From assembly GCF_004336985.1 (NCBI RefSeq), contig NZ_SJUO01000008.1:1-53801 (forward strand): DNA of 53,801 bases. The letters run 5' to 3'. A program made the translations under genes and the position numbers. Below the pieces are notes generated by a model. The model was not told the origin of the DNA, did no database searches, and saw nothing but the letters and a program-made list of their open reading frames with translations. Positions within the stretch are counted from its first letter, which is position 1; the number at the start of each line of letters is the position of its first letter. This stretch comes from Exiguobacterium sp. SL-9. GTDB lineage: Bacteria > Bacillota > Bacilli > Exiguobacteriales > Exiguobacteriaceae. This document shows, piece after piece, positions 1-10,128 of this stretch.

Positions 1-57
1 TGGAAGCACGGCGACGTGTGGAGCTGAATGATACTAATCGGTCGAGGCTTTGATCTA
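1..57 (+). rRNA. 23S rRNA, 3' end only (partial)
   Basis: The segment GATACTAATCGGTCGAGG is the conserved last helix region of Bacillota 23S rRNA. The window opens inside the gene, so only the final ~57 bases are seen. The exact mature 3' end is approximate. A 5S gene follows after ~58 bases and no tRNA lies between them. Confidence 0.93.
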
Positions 58-115
58 GTCTAATGGTTTGTATGAATTGATGAGTCTTCAGTTTTGAGAG
101 AACAATCTCTCGATG

Positions 116-231
<116 letters not shown>

Positions 232-241
232 CAACGCGAAG

Positions 242-273
242 GACGATCAAGCATCTGCTTGGTCGTCTTTTTT
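242..273 (+). terminator. rRNA operon terminator 1
   Basis: GACGATCAAGCA pairs perfectly with TGCTTGGTCGTC (one G-T wobble allowed) across a two-base spacer, so the loop opens to about four bases. A run of six T follows at 268-273. This is a textbook intrinsic terminator directly after 5S. Confidence 0.95.
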
Positions 274-281
274 CTGTTTGA

Positions 282-310
282 AGCGGTGTCGCAGTTGCGA
301 CATCGCTTTT
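282..310 (+). terminator. rRNA operon terminator 2 (back-up hairpin)
   Basis: AGCGGTGTCGCA pairs with TGCGACATCGCT (one G-T wobble) and is followed by TTTT and a second T-rich stretch at 318-325. It lies nine bases after the first terminator's T-run. Tandem terminators insulate ctsR from rRNA transcription. Confidence 0.8.
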
Positions 311-313
311 CGT

Positions 314-341
314 TTGCCTTTTTTTGAATCAATGATAGAAT
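314..341 (+). promoter_or_regulatory. candidate sigma-A promoter of the ctsR operon
   Basis: TTGCCT (314-319), a 16-base spacer and TAGAAT (336-341) are the best -35/-10 pair between the terminators and ctsR. The predicted start of transcription falls at the CtsR boxes. The match is moderate, so the exact position is uncertain. Confidence 0.45.
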
Positions 342-343
342 AT

Positions 344-367
344 AGTCAAAAGTCAAAGATGGTCAGA
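344..367 (+). promoter_or_regulatory. CtsR operator (three heptad repeats)
   Basis: Three direct heptamers are visible: AGTCAAA (344-350), AGTCAAA (351-357) and GGTCAGA (361-367). The second and third are separated by GAT, matching the known CtsR consensus RGTCAAA-NAN-RGTCAAA with one mismatch. The site overlaps the expected transcription start, which fits autorepression of ctsR-clpC released by heat stress. Confidence 0.85.
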
Positions 368-378
368 GGGTGGTGGAG

Positions 379-846
379 ATGAGAAACATATCGGATGTAA
401 TCGAACAGTATTTAAAGCAAGTGCTGAAGGAGAGTCAGGCCGAAGCGATCGAAATTAAACGGCAAGATATCGCCAAGCGTTTCGAATGTGTTCCGTCTCA
501 AATCAACTACGTTATTAATACACGTTTTACGGTCGAGAAAGGTTATTTGGTCGAGAGTAAGCGTGGAGGCGGGGGATATATTCGCATTCGTCGCGTAATT
601 TTACATGAAAAGCAAGACGTATTGGCCAGCTTGATTGATATACTACATGATCATCCCCGTCTTTCCGAACAACTTGTCGAGAACATGTTGGTTCGTTTGT
701 TTGAAGAAGGAATGTTAAGCGAACGGGAAGTTCGTTTACTGTACCACTTGTTATCCGATGAAGCGCTTGGTTTGACAGCTGAGGATCGATATTTGATTCG
801 AAGACAGCAATTACTCGCATTAATGAAGTTACTTAGTTACCATTGA
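379..846 (+). CDS. ctsR: CtsR, transcriptional repressor of class III heat-shock genes
   Basis: CtsR is a winged-helix repressor of clp genes, inactivated by heat and turned over with help from McsA, McsB and ClpCP. The 155-residue product has the helix-turn-helix at about residues 26-50 (CVPSQINYVINTRFT) and the glycine-rich wing RGGGGYIRI at 62-70 that enters the DNA minor groove. I chose ATG 379 because AGAGGG (365-370) sits eight bases upstream and the family N-terminus NISDIIEQYL aligns. A GTG at 370 is an in-frame alternative. It is first gene of ctsR-mcsA-mcsB-clpC and carries its own operator just upstream. Confidence 0.97.
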   Translation: MRNISDVIEQYLKQVLKESQAEAIEIKRQDIAKRFECVPSQINYVINTRFTVEKGYLVESKRGGGGYIRIRRVILHEKQDVLASLIDILHDHPRLSEQLVENMLVRLFEEGMLSEREVRLLYHLLSDEALGLTAEDRYLIRRQQLLALMKLLSYH

Positions 847-865
847 CTGACGGAGGCATACATCT

Positions 866-1300
866 ATGCTATGTGAACGATGCAAACGGCGACCTGCCGT
901 CAATGAAATTCAAGTAGTGGAGAATGGCATTCCCGTAACGCGTAAATTCTGTCGTAATTGTACAGTAGAACTCATGTCAGGTTATGTACCGGTCGTGAAA
1001 CGTTGTCCGGTATGTCAAATGACACAAAACGAGTTGGCTCATCTACGAAAAGCTGGATGTGCTACGTGTTATACGGTATTTCGTGACGAACTGATTAAAA
1101 TCACTCGGCAATATCAACAAGGCCATGATGTTCATGTCGGTTCGATACCAGATGTGTTGCGCACACCAGATGAGCGAATCGAAGAGCGACTTCACAAGTT
1201 AGCAGGGGAGTTACAACGCGCCGTCGAACAAGAAGATTATGAACGTGCAGCGCGAATTAAAAAAGAAATCATTCAGCTGAAAGGACAAGGTGAGGCGTGA
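866..1300 (+). CDS. mcsA: McsA, zinc-binding activator of the McsB arginine kinase
   Basis: McsA activates McsB and modulates CtsR in Bacillus. Four CxxC pairs are visible (C3/C6, C29/C32, C47/C50, C65/C68), consistent with two zinc sites. A C-terminal UVR-type helical hairpin lies at about 107-140 (QEDYERAARIKKEI). At 144 residues it is shorter than the roughly 185 residues of B. subtilis McsA; the difference lies in the linker between the zinc part and the UVR motif. GGAGG is 12 bases before ATG. The stop overlaps the mcsB start (TGATG). Confidence 0.95.
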   Translation: MLCERCKRRPAVNEIQVVENGIPVTRKFCRNCTVELMSGYVPVVKRCPVCQMTQNELAHLRKAGCATCYTVFRDELIKITRQYQQGHDVHVGSIPDVLRTPDERIEERLHKLAGELQRAVEQEDYERAARIKKEIIQLKGQGEA

Positions 1301-2343
1301 TGGAATCATTTCTCAAGCATCCACTCGGTCCGAAGATGAAAGAGCGAGCGAAACTTGATGACTTAGTCATTTCAACGCGCATTCGTTTAGCTCGAAACTT
1401 AAAAGATACGGTCTTTTCCCCGGTCTTATCTAAAGAAAGTCAACGTCAACTCTGTCAACGCATTGAAACGTCACTCGGTGGATTACAAGGTTTTGAATAT
1501 TTGAACATGGGGGGTTACGATTCAGTAACCCGACAAGCACTCGTTGAAAAACATTTAATTAGCCCGACAATCGCTCGAAAAGAAGAAAGTGCCGTCTTAT
1601 TAAGTGAAGATGAGACAATCAGTGTGCTGATTAATGAAGAAGATCACTTACGCATCCAGACGTTACTTCCAGGTTATCAAGTAGAAGAAGCATTCGAACT
1701 CGCAAAACGAGTCGACGTCCTCTGTGGCGAGTCTCTCCCATATGCGTTCGACGAACAGCTCGGGTATTTAACGACTTGTCCAAGCAATATTGGGACAGGA
1801 CTTCGAGCGTCAGTCATGCTCCATCTCCCTGGATTAACGTTAACAGGACGAATTACTCCTATACTGAAAGAACTTCGAAAGCTCGGATATACGATTCGAG
1901 GACGATATGGAGAAGGTAGTGACGCAGCGGGACGATTGTTTCAATTATCGAATCAACGGACGCTCGGCAGTCATGAGTCACAGTTGTTAATAGACTTTAT
2001 GGAAGTTACAGAACAAGTGATTCAGGCGGAACGACAAGCCCGGGAAGAGCTACTGGCTCGTAACCAAGACGAGTTAGAAGACCGGTTTTATCGCTCCTAC
2101 GGAATTTTACGCTATGCGAAACTGTTATCATCGACAGAAGCGATTGAACGTCTGTCGGATTTGCATTTGGCGAGTGACCTTGGTATTTTGTCAGACTGGA
2201 GTCCACCCCAGTTCCACGAATTAATTGTAAAGCTCCAATCAGGTTTCCTACAAAAACATTTCGGGAAAACATTATCTACGAAAGAGCGAGATCGTGAACG
2301 AGCGACTCTCGTTCGTCGAACGTTAGATCATGGTTTAGTTTGA
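1300..2343 (+). CDS. mcsB: McsB, protein arginine kinase
   Basis: McsB phosphorylates arginine residues on CtsR and on misfolded proteins, marking them for ClpCP. The 347-residue product has the phosphagen-kinase fold motifs: STRIRLARN at 25-33, the signature CPSNIGTGLRA beginning at C160, and RYGEGSDAAG further on. ATG 1300 overlaps the mcsA stop by one base (TGATG), with AAGGTGAG five bases upstream. A GTG three bases earlier is possible. Translation is probably coupled to mcsA. Confidence 0.97.
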   Translation: MESFLKHPLGPKMKERAKLDDLVISTRIRLARNLKDTVFSPVLSKESQRQLCQRIETSLGGLQGFEYLNMGGYDSVTRQALVEKHLISPTIARKEESAVLLSEDETISVLINEEDHLRIQTLLPGYQVEEAFELAKRVDVLCGESLPYAFDEQLGYLTTCPSNIGTGLRASVMLHLPGLTLTGRITPILKELRKLGYTIRGRYGEGSDAAGRLFQLSNQRTLGSHESQLLIDFMEVTEQVIQAERQAREELLARNQDELEDRFYRSYGILRYAKLLSSTEAIERLSDLHLASDLGILSDWSPPQFHELIVKLQSGFLQKHFGKTLSTKERDRERATLVRRTLDHGLV

Positions 2344-2367
2344 TCCAACTTTAAGGAGGTTTTGTCA

Positions 2368-4803
2368 ATGATGTTTGGTCGATTTACAGAACGAGCTCAG
2401 CGCGTATTAGCTTTAGCACAAGAGGAAGCGGTACGACTTGGCCATCATAATATTGGTACGGAACATATTTTACTCGGACTCGTCCGTGAAGGGGAAGGAA
2501 TTGCCGCTAAGGCGTTGTTCGCCCTCGGACTTACGTCTGAAAAGATTCAACAGGAGGTAGAGGCACTCATTGGCCGTGGCTCAGAAAACGGCTCAACGAT
2601 TCACTATACACCACGTGCGAAAAAAGTGATTGAACTCTCGATGGACGAGGCTCGGAAACTTGGCCATTCTTATGTCGGGACCGAACACATTTTACTCGGT
2701 GTGATTCGTGAAGGCGAAGGTGTGGCAGCTCGTGTCTTGAACAACCTTGGAGTTAGTTTGACGAAGGCACGTCAGCAAGTGCTTCAACTCTTGGGAAACA
2801 CAGAATCATCTTCTAATGCGTCACAGCCGGGAACGAGTGCAGCGACACCGACGCTCGACGGGTTGGCACGTGACTTGACGCAACAGGCGCGTGAGTCGCG
2901 CCTTGATCCAGTCATCGGCCGCGCTGGCGAAATCCAACGTGTCATTGAAGTATTATCACGCCGGACGAAAAACAACCCGGTCCTCATCGGGGAACCAGGG
3001 GTCGGGAAAACGGCAGTCGTGGAAGGGCTTGCTCAACAAATCATCAACAACGAAGTCCCGGAAACACTTCGCAACAAACGCGTCATGGTACTTGATATGG
3101 GAACACTCGTCGCCGGAACGAAATATCGTGGTGAGTTCGAAGATCGCTTAAAGAAAGTGATGGATGAGATTCGTCAAGCCGGCAACGTCATCCTCTTCAT
3201 CGACGAGTTGCACACATTGATTGGTGCTGGTGGAGCTGAAGGGGCAATCGATGCGTCGAATATTTTGAAACCTTCACTCGCACGTGGCGAACTCCAATGT
3301 ATCGGGGCGACGACACTTGATGAGTACCGGAAATACATCGAGAAAGATGCAGCACTCGAGCGCCGATTCCAGCCGATTCAAGTCAATGAACCGACGGCGG
3401 ATGAGGCGGAACAAATCCTCTTTGGATTACGTGACCGTTATGAGGCACACCATCGCGTCACGATTACAGATGAAGCGATTCATGAAGCTGTCGTTCTCTC
3501 AGACCGTTACATCTCGGACCGTTTCCTTCCGGATAAGGCAATCGACCTTGTCGATGAGGCTGCTTCGAAAGTGAGACTTCGCTCATTCACGGCGCCACCG
3601 AACTTGAAAGAACTCGAAGCTCGTCTCGAGTCGATCCGTAAAGAGAAGGATTCGGCTGTCCAGAGTCAAGAGTTTGAAAAGGCTGCGTCGCTACGCGACA
3701 CGGAACAAAAACTTCGTGATGAGCTCGAACAGCTCAAGGCGGAATGGCAGAACAAGCAAGGGAACGAAAAGCTTGAAGTAACGAAAGAAGATATCGCGCA
3801 AGTCGTCGCCAACTGGACAGGCGTACCGGTGACGAAGATTGCCGAAGAAGAGACAGATCGTCTCCTCAAACTCGAATCCATTCTACACGGTCGTGTCATC
3901 GGTCAAGATGAGGCCGTCAAATCGATTTCACGGGCGATTCGCCGGGCTCGTGCCGGCTTGAAAGATCCGAAGCGTCCGATTGGTTCGTTCGTCTTCCTCG
4001 GACCGACGGGTGTCGGGAAGACCGAGTTGGCTCGTGCCGTCGCTGAGGCGTTGTTCGGTGACGAAGATGCCATCATCCGGATCGACATGTCAGAGTACAT
4101 GGAGAAGCATGCGACAAGTCGTCTCGTCGGTTCACCTCCAGGTTATGTCGGTTATGAAGAAGGCGGTCAGTTAACAGAGAAGGTTCGCCGCAAGCCATAT
4201 TCGGTTATCTTGCTTGACGAGATTGAGAAGGCTCACCCTGAAGTGTTCAATATCTTGCTACAAGTGCTCGATGACGGTCGCTTGACTGACTCGAAAGGAC
4301 GTACCGTCGACTTCCGGAATACCGTCATCATCATGACATCAAACGTCGGTGCGGCAGCGCTCAAACGCAATAAATATGTCGGGTTCACGGTCGAAGATGA
4401 CGTGAAACGTGAGTATACTGAAATGAAAGATAAAGTCATGGAAGAGTTGAAAAAGGCGTTCCGCCCCGAGTTCTTGAACCGGATTGACGAGATCACCGTC
4501 TTCCACTCGCTCCAAAAAGAGCACATCCAAGAAATCGTCAAACTCATGGCCGAGACACTTACAAAACGTCTTGGCGAACAAGGGATCGACTTCACTCTCA
4601 CCGAATCAGCACTCGAGAAAATTGCTGAAGTCGGTTACGATCCTGAGTATGGTGCTCGTCCACTACGCCGTGCCCTTCAACGTGAGGTCGAGGATCGACT
4701 CTCAGAGGCAATGCTCAGTGGAAGCATCACGAAAGGCAGCAAAGTGGCGCTCGATGTGCAAGACGGCGAATTCGTCGTTCGAAATGAAGGTGTCGTTCAG
4801 TAA
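2368..4803 (+). CDS. clpC: ClpC, AAA+ unfoldase of the ClpCP protease
   Basis: Hexameric Hsp100 ATPase that unfolds substrates, including arginine-phosphorylated ones, and feeds them to ClpP. The 811-residue chain shows two N-terminal Clp repeats (about 5-140), D1 Walker A GEPGVGKT at 208-215 with Walker B D279-E280, and a UVR-like middle domain around 415-455 that binds McsB or MecA. D2 Walker A is GPTGVGKT at 545-552 with D617-E618. ATG 2368 is eight bases after AAGGAGG and gives the family N-terminus [14 protein letters not shown] 2371 is an alternative. It is last in the ctsR operon; a terminator follows. Confidence 0.98.
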   Translation: MMFGRFTERAQRVLALAQEEAVRLGHHNIGTEHILLGLVREGEGIAAKALFALGLTSEKIQQEVEALIGRGSENGSTIHYTPRAKKVIELSMDEARKLGHSYVGTEHILLGVIREGEGVAARVLNNLGVSLTKARQQVLQLLGNTESSSNASQPGTSAATPTLDGLARDLTQQARESRLDPVIGRAGEIQRVIEVLSRRTKNNPVLIGEPGVGKTAVVEGLAQQIINNEVPETLRNKRVMVLDMGTLVAGTKYRGEFEDRLKKVMDEIRQAGNVILFIDELHTLIGAGGAEGAIDASNILKPSLARGELQCIGATTLDEYRKYIEKDAALERRFQPIQVNEPTADEAEQILFGLRDRYEAHHRVTITDEAIHEAVVLSDRYISDRFLPDKAIDLVDEAASKVRLRSFTAPPNLKELEARLESIRKEKDSAVQSQEFEKAASLRDTEQKLRDELEQLKAEWQNKQGNEKLEVTKEDIAQVVANWTGVPVTKIAEEETDRLLKLESILHGRVIGQDEAVKSISRAIRRARAGLKDPKRPIGSFVFLGPTGVGKTELARAVAEALFGDEDAIIRIDMSEYMEKHATSRLVGSPPGYVGYEEGGQLTEKVRRKPYSVILLDEIEKAHPEVFNILLQVLDDGRLTDSKGRTVDFRNTVIIMTSNVGAAALKRNKYVGFTVEDDVKREYTEMKDKVMEELKKAFRPEFLNRIDEITVFHSLQKEHIQEIVKLMAETLTKRLGEQGIDFTLTESALEKIAEVGYDPEYGARPLRRALQREVEDRLSEAMLSGSITKGSKVALDVQDGEFVVRNEGVVQ

Positions 4804-4810
4804 ATACAAG

Positions 4811-4840
4811 GCTCCCTCTCTTGTGTGAGGGGGCTTTTTT
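4811..4840 (+). terminator. terminator after clpC
   Basis: GCTCCCTCTC and GTGAGGGGGC form a ten-position stem with one mismatch around a TTGT loop, followed by six T. It ends 17 bases before radA, so radA depends on read-through or a promoter inside clpC. Confidence 0.85.
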
Positions 4841-4857
4841 AGACGGAAAGGAACATC

Positions 4858-6234
4858 ATGGCAAAAATTAAAACGAAATACGTATGTCAGTCATGCGGGT
4901 ACGAATCCGCAAAATGGATGGGACGTTGCCCAGGTTGTAATGAATGGAATACGCTCGTCGAAGAGTTTGTCGAAGAGAAAAAGGCAAAACGGGGTGCCGC
5001 GTTCGTCCATAGTTCTTCTAGACAATTGAAACCGGAGCGCCTGTCAGATGTCGTATCGCAAGAAGAGACACGCGTCCATACGAACAGCCAAGAGTTTGAC
5101 CGCGTGCTCGGGGGTGGAATCGTCCCAGGCTCACTCGTCCTCGTCGGGGGAGACCCGGGAATCGGGAAGTCGACGATTCTCTTGCAAGTAAGCGCCCATC
5201 TCGCCCATAGCGGACGGAAAGTACTCTACATTTCCGGAGAAGAGTCGCTCAAACAGACAAAACTTCGTGCGGAGCGGCTCGGTTTGCCAACGGAAGACTT
5301 ATATGTCCTCGCCGAGACGGATATGCTCATGATTGAACGGGTCATCGATGAAGAAGAACCCGGTTTCGTCATCATCGATTCGATTCAAACCGTCTATATG
5401 GATGAGATTCAATCGGCACCGGGGAGTGTCGCCCAAGTCCGGGAATGTACGGCAGCGCTTATGAAGATTGCCAAAACCCGCGGCATCGCCGTCTTTATCG
5501 TCGGTCACGTGACGAAACAAGGTTCAATTGCTGGACCTCGTCTGCTCGAGCACATGGTCGACGCCGTGCTTTACTTCGAAGGTGAACGTCACCACACGTT
5601 CCGGATTTTACGGGCCGTGAAAAACCGATTTGGCTCGACGAACGAGATTGGCATCTTTGAGATGAAAGAGGGTGGGCTCGAAGAAGTGCTCAATCCGTCT
5701 GAAATCTTCTTGGAAGAACGAACTGCTGGCGTCTCAGGTTCCACCGTCGTCGCCTCGATGGAAGGGACGCGGACCGTGCTCGTCGAACTACAGGCGCTCA
5801 TCTCGCCGACCTCGTTCGGGAACCCGCGCCGAATGGCGACAGGAATCGATCAAAACCGGGTCGCACTCCTCATGGCCGTACTTGAGAAGCGTTCGGGTCT
5901 GTTGCTCCAAACGCAAGATGCCTATTTGAAAGCGGCAGGTGGCGTCAAATTGGATGAGCCGGCGATCGACTTGGCGATTTGCATCTCGATCGCGTCAAGC
6001 TTCCGGGATCGTCCGACTCGACCGACAGATGTTTGCATCGGTGAAGTCGGCTTGACCGGTGAAGTCCGGCGTGTGTCACGGATTGAACAACGTGTCGCCG
6101 AAGCGGCCAAGCTCGGATTCACGCGGGCCATCATTCCGAAAAACAACCTCGGGGGCTGGACGGCCCCACCTGGCATCGATGTCGTCGGTGTCAGCACTGT
6201 CGACGAAGCGCTCCAACTTGCCATCCCATTCTGA
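4858..6234 (+). CDS. radA: RadA, DNA recombination and branch-migration ATPase
   Basis: RadA (Sms) processes recombination intermediates. The 458-residue product has a four-cysteine zinc finger (C10, C13, C24, C27), a RecA-like core with Walker [11 protein letters not shown] at 97-106, the RadA-specific KNRFG motif at 255-259, and a C-terminal Lon-protease-like domain without obvious protease function. ATG 4858 follows AAAGGA. In Bacillus the next gene is disA; here it is missing and yacL follows after 115 bases. Confidence 0.97.
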   Translation: MAKIKTKYVCQSCGYESAKWMGRCPGCNEWNTLVEEFVEEKKAKRGAAFVHSSSRQLKPERLSDVVSQEETRVHTNSQEFDRVLGGGIVPGSLVLVGGDPGIGKSTILLQVSAHLAHSGRKVLYISGEESLKQTKLRAERLGLPTEDLYVLAETDMLMIERVIDEEEPGFVIIDSIQTVYMDEIQSAPGSVAQVRECTAALMKIAKTRGIAVFIVGHVTKQGSIAGPRLLEHMVDAVLYFEGERHHTFRILRAVKNRFGSTNEIGIFEMKEGGLEEVLNPSEIFLEERTAGVSGSTVVASMEGTRTVLVELQALISPTSFGNPRRMATGIDQNRVALLMAVLEKRSGLLLQTQDAYLKAAGGVKLDEPAIDLAICISIASSFRDRPTRPTDVCIGEVGLTGEVRRVSRIEQRVAEAAKLGFTRAIIPKNNLGGWTAPPGIDVVGVSTVDEALQLAIPF

Positions 6235-6289
6235 AGGGGCGCTTCCGGCAGTTTTTAACGCTTTGTAACGAACGCTTTCAAAAAAACCG

Positions 6290-6298
6290 TGTTACAAT
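6290..6298 (+). promoter_or_regulatory. extended -10 promoter before yacL
   Basis: TGT-TACAAT (6290-6298) fits the TGn-extended -10 form. The nearest -35-like hexamer TTGTAA (6263-6268) is 24 bases away, too far for a normal spacer. The extended -10 may act alone. The radA-yacL gap is otherwise A/T-rich and empty. Confidence 0.5.
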
Positions 6299-6349
6299 GA
6301 AAGTGTTAATTTCTTGAAATTTAAATTCATAACAAAGGAGGTGGAATGA

Positions 6350-7414
6350 GTGAAGATTGCTGTGCGAATCGGATTTATTTTGATCGGACTCGTCGTCGGC
6401 TGGTTTGGTATTATCGAAGCGATGTTGCTGTTAGGTGACTTTGGAGTGAGTGTGCCCGCTTGGTTGACGATTCCTTACGTAGCTAGTTTGATTGGTGGAC
6501 TTATCTTCTTCATTCTTAGTTTATTCTTGACCGATGGGGTCGTTAAATTTATCCGTTTCATCGAAGAACGGCTCGTCCGTTTACCGGTCGGTGATATTTT
6601 GTTTGGGTCGATCGGATTGATTATCGGTTTGTTGATTGCCTTTTTGATCAGTGTCTCATTAGAAGTGACGAATATTTTCTTGCTCAGCAAGGTCGTACCG
6701 ATCTTTGTGACTGCCTTGTTCGGTTACTTCGGTTTTGCTGTCGGTTACCGGAAGCGGAACGAATGGATTAAACTGTTCGTCAAGAGTGAACGCGAGAAGC
6801 CGGCCGCGGAACCATTGCGCCGCTCGAACGATAAAATTTTAGATACGAGCGTCATTATCGACGGTCGGATTGCTGACATTTCGAAGACCGGTTTTATTGA
6901 AGGGACGCTCATCGTGCCGCAATTTGTCATCGGCGAACTTCAATATATTGCCGATTCATCGGATACATTGAAGCGGAATCGTGGGCGTCGTGGGCTCGAT
7001 ATTTTAAAAGAGTTGCAAGACAACGACCGCATCGAAGTCGAGATTTATGACGGCGATTTCGAAGACGTCGCCGAAGTGGACATCAAGTTGATCAAATTGG
7101 CGGAGTTGAAAAAAGGCATCGTCGTGACGAACGACTACAATTTGAACAAAGTGTGCGAAGTTCGGAACGTCCCGGTATTGAATATTAACGATTTGGCCAA
7201 TTCGGTCAAACAGATCGTCATTCCAGGGGAAGAGATGGTCGTGACGGTCATTAAAGAAGGAAAAGAACAAAATCAAGGCGTCGCGTACCTCGAAGACGGC
7301 ACGATGGTCGTCGTTGAAGGCGGACGCAAGTTGATTTCGAAGACGTTGCCTGTTGTCGTGACGAGCGTGCTTCAAACATCGGCGGGTCGTATGATTTTTG
7401 CTCGTCCTGAATAA
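6350..7414 (+). CDS. yacL: YacL-type membrane protein with PIN and TRAM domains
   Basis: The 354-residue protein starts with about four hydrophobic helices within the first 130 residues. A PIN nuclease-like domain follows (LDTSVIIDGRI with acidic D165 and further Asp/Glu residues to about 285) and then a TRAM RNA-binding domain to the C-terminus. The family is conserved beside radA and ispD in Bacillota; its role is not settled, and an RNase or toxin-like activity is only inferred from the PIN fold. The start is GTG after AAAGGAGG. A short terminator follows. Confidence 0.9.
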   Translation: MKIAVRIGFILIGLVVGWFGIIEAMLLLGDFGVSVPAWLTIPYVASLIGGLIFFILSLFLTDGVVKFIRFIEERLVRLPVGDILFGSIGLIIGLLIAFLISVSLEVTNIFLLSKVVPIFVTALFGYFGFAVGYRKRNEWIKLFVKSEREKPAAEPLRRSNDKILDTSVIIDGRIADISKTGFIEGTLIVPQFVIGELQYIADSSDTLKRNRGRRGLDILKELQDNDRIEVEIYDGDFEDVAEVDIKLIKLAELKKGIVVTNDYNLNKVCEVRNVPVLNINDLANSVKQIVIPGEEMVVTVIKEGKEQNQGVAYLEDGTMVVVEGGRKLISKTLPVVVTSVLQTSAGRMIFARPE

Positions 7415-7421
7415 GTATGGA

Positions 7422-7450
7422 AAAAGAGACGCATTAGCGCTCTCTTTTTT
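7422..7450 (+). terminator. terminator between yacL and ispD
   Basis: An A-rich GAGA-CGC arm pairs with GCG-C-TCTC with one bulge and an ATTA loop, ending in six T. The stem is modest. It overlaps the approach to the ispD ribosome binding site, so termination may be partial. Confidence 0.65.
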
Positions 7451-7470
7451 CACGAAAAGAGGTGAATGGA

Positions 7471-8151
7471 ATGGTGCGTTATACGGTGGTCATCCCAGCC
7501 GCAGGTAAAGGGAAGCGGATGGGGGCCGATGAGAATAAATTAATGCTGGCGCTGCAAGGAAAACCGATTATCGTCTGGACGGTCGAGGCGTTCTCAAACG
7601 ATGTATGGTGTGAGCGCATCGTTCTCGCTGTGCGTCCGGAGGAACAAGAATGGTTCGAGCGGCAGTTGCATCATCTAGAGACCCCGATTACATATGTGAC
7701 GGGTGGGGAAGAACGACAACAGAGCGTTCGGGCCGGTTTACAAGTCGTCGACCCGAACGGCATCGTCTTGATTCATGACGGGGCACGGCCGTTCGTACGT
7801 ATCGATCAACTTCACGCTATCGCGGAGGCAGCCGAGACGGAAGGTGCGATCCTTGCCGTCCCAGTCAAAGACACGGTCAAACAAGTCGCAGTCGGACACA
7901 TTACACATACGGTGCCACGTGAGGCGTTATGGCTAGCACAAACTCCACAGGCGTTTCGCGCAGCCGACATTCGGGCCGTCCATGACCAGGCAGAAATTTC
8001 TGGGTTCATCGGCACGGACGATGCGAGTTTATTCGAGTGGGCGGGCAAAAAAGTGACTGTGTTGACAGGTGACTATCACAACATTAAAATCACGACGCCG
8101 GAAGATTTATTGTTTGGAGAGGCGATTTTAACGAAGGAGGACTATCGATGA
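7471..8151 (+). CDS. ispD: IspD, 2-C-methyl-D-erythritol 4-phosphate cytidylyltransferase
   Basis: Third step of the MEP isoprenoid pathway: CTP plus MEP gives CDP-ME. The 226-residue product shows the nucleotide-binding loop [11 protein letters not shown] at 8-18, the HDGARPFV motif, and QTPQAF in the second half, all typical of IspD. I chose ATG 7471, six bases after AAGAGGTG; a GTG nine bases earlier lies inside that ribosome binding site. The stop overlaps ispF by four bases (ATGA), so the two MEP enzymes are co-translated. Confidence 0.96.
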   Translation: MVRYTVVIPAAGKGKRMGADENKLMLALQGKPIIVWTVEAFSNDVWCERIVLAVRPEEQEWFERQLHHLETPITYVTGGEERQQSVRAGLQVVDPNGIVLIHDGARPFVRIDQLHAIAEAAETEGAILAVPVKDTVKQVAVGHITHTVPREALWLAQTPQAFRAADIRAVHDQAEISGFIGTDDASLFEWAGKKVTVLTGDYHNIKITTPEDLLFGEAILTKEDYR

Positions 8152-8621
8152 GAATCGGACAAGGATTTGATGTACACGCGTTCGCCGAAGGGCGTCCGCT
8201 CATTTTAGGGGGAATCGAGATTCCACACGACCGCGGCCTGCTTGGCCACTCGGATGCGGACGTCTTGTTGCATACGATTGCCGATGCAGCCCTTGGGGCG
8301 ATCGCAGCGGGCGATATCGGCAAGCATTTCCCAGATACGGACCCGAACTTTAAAGATGCGGATTCAAAGGTGTTGTTGCAACACGTCTGGCAACTCGTCA
8401 AAGCGGAAGGCTATGTGCTCGGCAACGTCGATGCGACAGTGATGGCAGAGCGACCGAAGCTTCGTACGTACATCGACGATATGCGAGCGGTCATCGCCGA
8501 GTTGCTCGAGGCAGACATCAGCCAAGTGAACGTTAAGGCGACGACGACTGAAAAGCTCGGCTTCACCGGACGTGAAGAAGGAATTGCCGCCCAGGCGGTC
8601 ATCCTGCTCAACCGTGCTTGA
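8148..8621 (+). CDS. ispF: IspF, 2-C-methyl-D-erythritol 2,4-cyclodiphosphate synthase
   Basis: Fifth MEP-pathway step, a zinc-dependent cyclisation that releases CMP. The 157-residue product has the metal ligands D8, H10 (DVH) and H42, the GHSDADVL segment at 33-40, and the [11 protein letters not shown] loop at 55-65. Length is normal for the trimeric enzyme. AAGGAGG precedes the ATG. Overlap with ispD is four bases. A promoter for gltX overlaps its 3' end. Confidence 0.97.
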   Translation: MRIGQGFDVHAFAEGRPLILGGIEIPHDRGLLGHSDADVLLHTIADAALGAIAAGDIGKHFPDTDPNFKDADSKVLLQHVWQLVKAEGYVLGNVDATVMAERPKLRTYIDDMRAVIAELLEADISQVNVKATTTEKLGFTGREEGIAAQAVILLNRA

Positions 8622-8627
8622 CAAAAG

Positions 8628-8636
8628 TGGTATACT
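8628..8636 (+). promoter_or_regulatory. extended -10 promoter before gltX
   Basis: TGG-TATACT (8628-8636) is an extended -10 element 34 bases before the gltX start. A TTGACA at 8618-8623 is only seven bases from the -10 and cannot serve as its -35. Confidence 0.55.
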
Positions 8637-8669
8637 ATTTGGGCAGAAGAGAAGAAAGGTGGAAATATT

Positions 8670-10124
8670 ATGAGTGAAGTGCGCGTACGCTATGCGCCGA
8701 GTCCGACGGGTCACCTTCATATTGGGAACGCCCGGACCGCGCTATTTAACTATTTGTATGCTCGCCATGCCGGCGGGAAGATGATTCTCCGAATCGAGGA
8801 TACGGACCAGAAACGGAACGTTGAGAACGGTGTTGAGAGTCAAATGAAATACTTGGAATGGCTCGGCATCGATTGGGATGAAGGTCCAGGCCGCGGCGGC
8901 GATCACGGTCCTTACTTCCAAATGGAGCGACTCGACCTCTATAATCAATACGTGAACGAGTTGATGGACAAAGGACTCGCTTATAAATGCTATATGACGT
9001 CAGAAGAACTCGAGGCGGAACGCGAAGCCCAAATCGCGCGCGGCGAAGCACCACGCTATTCAGGTGCACATCGTAACTTGAGTGACGAAGAGCGTGCGGC
9101 GTTCGAAGCCGAGGGACGTAAACCATCGATTCGAATTCGTGTACCGGAAGCGGTCACGTACAAGTGGACCGACGTCGTCAAAGGGGACGTCTCGTTCGAA
9201 TCAAAAGATTTTGGTGACTGGGTCATCGTCAAACAAGACGGGATTCCGACGTATAACTTCGCTGTTGTCGTCGATGACCACTTGATGAACATCAGCCACG
9301 TGTTGCGTGGGGACGACCATATCGCCAACACACCGAAACAGATGATGGTCTATGATGCGCTCGGTTGGGACTACCCTGCGTTTGGTCATATGACTTTGAT
9401 TTATAACGAAAACCATAAGAAGCTCTCGAAACGCGATGAGTCAATCATCCAGTTCATCGAGCAATATGCGGACCTCGGGTACCTCCCAGGGGCGCTCTTT
9501 AACTTCATCTCACTTCTTGGTTGGTCTCCGGTTGGAGAAGAAGAAATCTTTACGAAAGAAACATTCATTGAGATGTTTGACGCAGGTCGTTTGTCGAAGA
9601 GTCCGGCCGTCTTCGACCAACAGAAACTCGCTTGGATTAACAGCGTCTACATGAAACAAGCTTCGCTTGACGAAGTGGTGGCACTCAGTTTACCATTCTT
9701 ACAAGAAGCAGGACGTTTACCGAACGCTTTGTCAATGGAACAAGCCGATTGGGCGACAGCGCTCATCGCTCTCTATAAAGAACAAATGACGCACGGTGCT
9801 GAAATCGTATCATTGACGGATCTGTTCTTTAAAGATGAGGTCGAATACGACGAAGAGGCCAATGCAGTCCTCGCTGGGGAAACGGTACCGGCTGTTCTTG
9901 CCGAGTTCAAGACTCAGCTTGAAGCAATCGAAGACTTCACGCCGGAAGCCGTCAAAGCAGCGACAAAAGCGACACAAAAGGCAACTGGGCAAAAAGGGAA
10001 GAACTTGTTCATGCCGATCCGCGTCGCAACGACGGGGCAGACGCACGGACCAGAACTTCCGAACGCTATTTCATTGATTGGCAAAGAGCGTGTCTTGGCA
10101 CGTCTCACAACATTATTAGCTTAA
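8670..10124 (+). CDS. gltX: GltX, glutamyl-tRNA synthetase
   Basis: Class I aminoacyl-tRNA synthetase. The 484-residue chain has the HIGH-type signature [14 protein letters not shown] at 9-22 and the KMSKS-type loop KLSKR at 251-255. In Bacillota lacking GlnRS this enzyme also charges tRNA-Gln with Glu for later amidation; that is family knowledge, not visible here. Start ATG follows AAAGGTGG. The T-box leader of cysE begins within a few bases of its stop codon. Confidence 0.98.
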   Translation: MSEVRVRYAPSPTGHLHIGNARTALFNYLYARHAGGKMILRIEDTDQKRNVENGVESQMKYLEWLGIDWDEGPGRGGDHGPYFQMERLDLYNQYVNELMDKGLAYKCYMTSEELEAEREAQIARGEAPRYSGAHRNLSDEERAAFEAEGRKPSIRIRVPEAVTYKWTDVVKGDVSFESKDFGDWVIVKQDGIPTYNFAVVVDDHLMNISHVLRGDDHIANTPKQMMVYDALGWDYPAFGHMTLIYNENHKKLSKRDESIIQFIEQYADLGYLPGALFNFISLLGWSPVGEEEIFTKETFIEMFDAGRLSKSPAVFDQQKLAWINSVYMKQASLDEVVALSLPFLQEAGRLPNALSMEQADWATALIALYKEQMTHGAEIVSLTDLFFKDEVEYDEEANAVLAGETVPAVLAEFKTQLEAIEDFTPEAVKAATKATQKATGQKGKNLFMPIRVATTGQTHGPELPNAISLIGKERVLARLTTLLA

Positions 10125-10128
10125 AGGC

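Noticed and set aside
4233-4601. Long minus-strand frames, for example inside clpC, rpoC and nusG
   Set aside because: They are antisense shadows of highly conserved genes, with Ser/Arg- or Phe-rich composition and no recognisable motifs.
8618-8636. TTGACA with TATACT before gltX read as a standard promoter
   Set aside because: The spacer is only seven bases; the TGG-extended -10 alone is the better reading.
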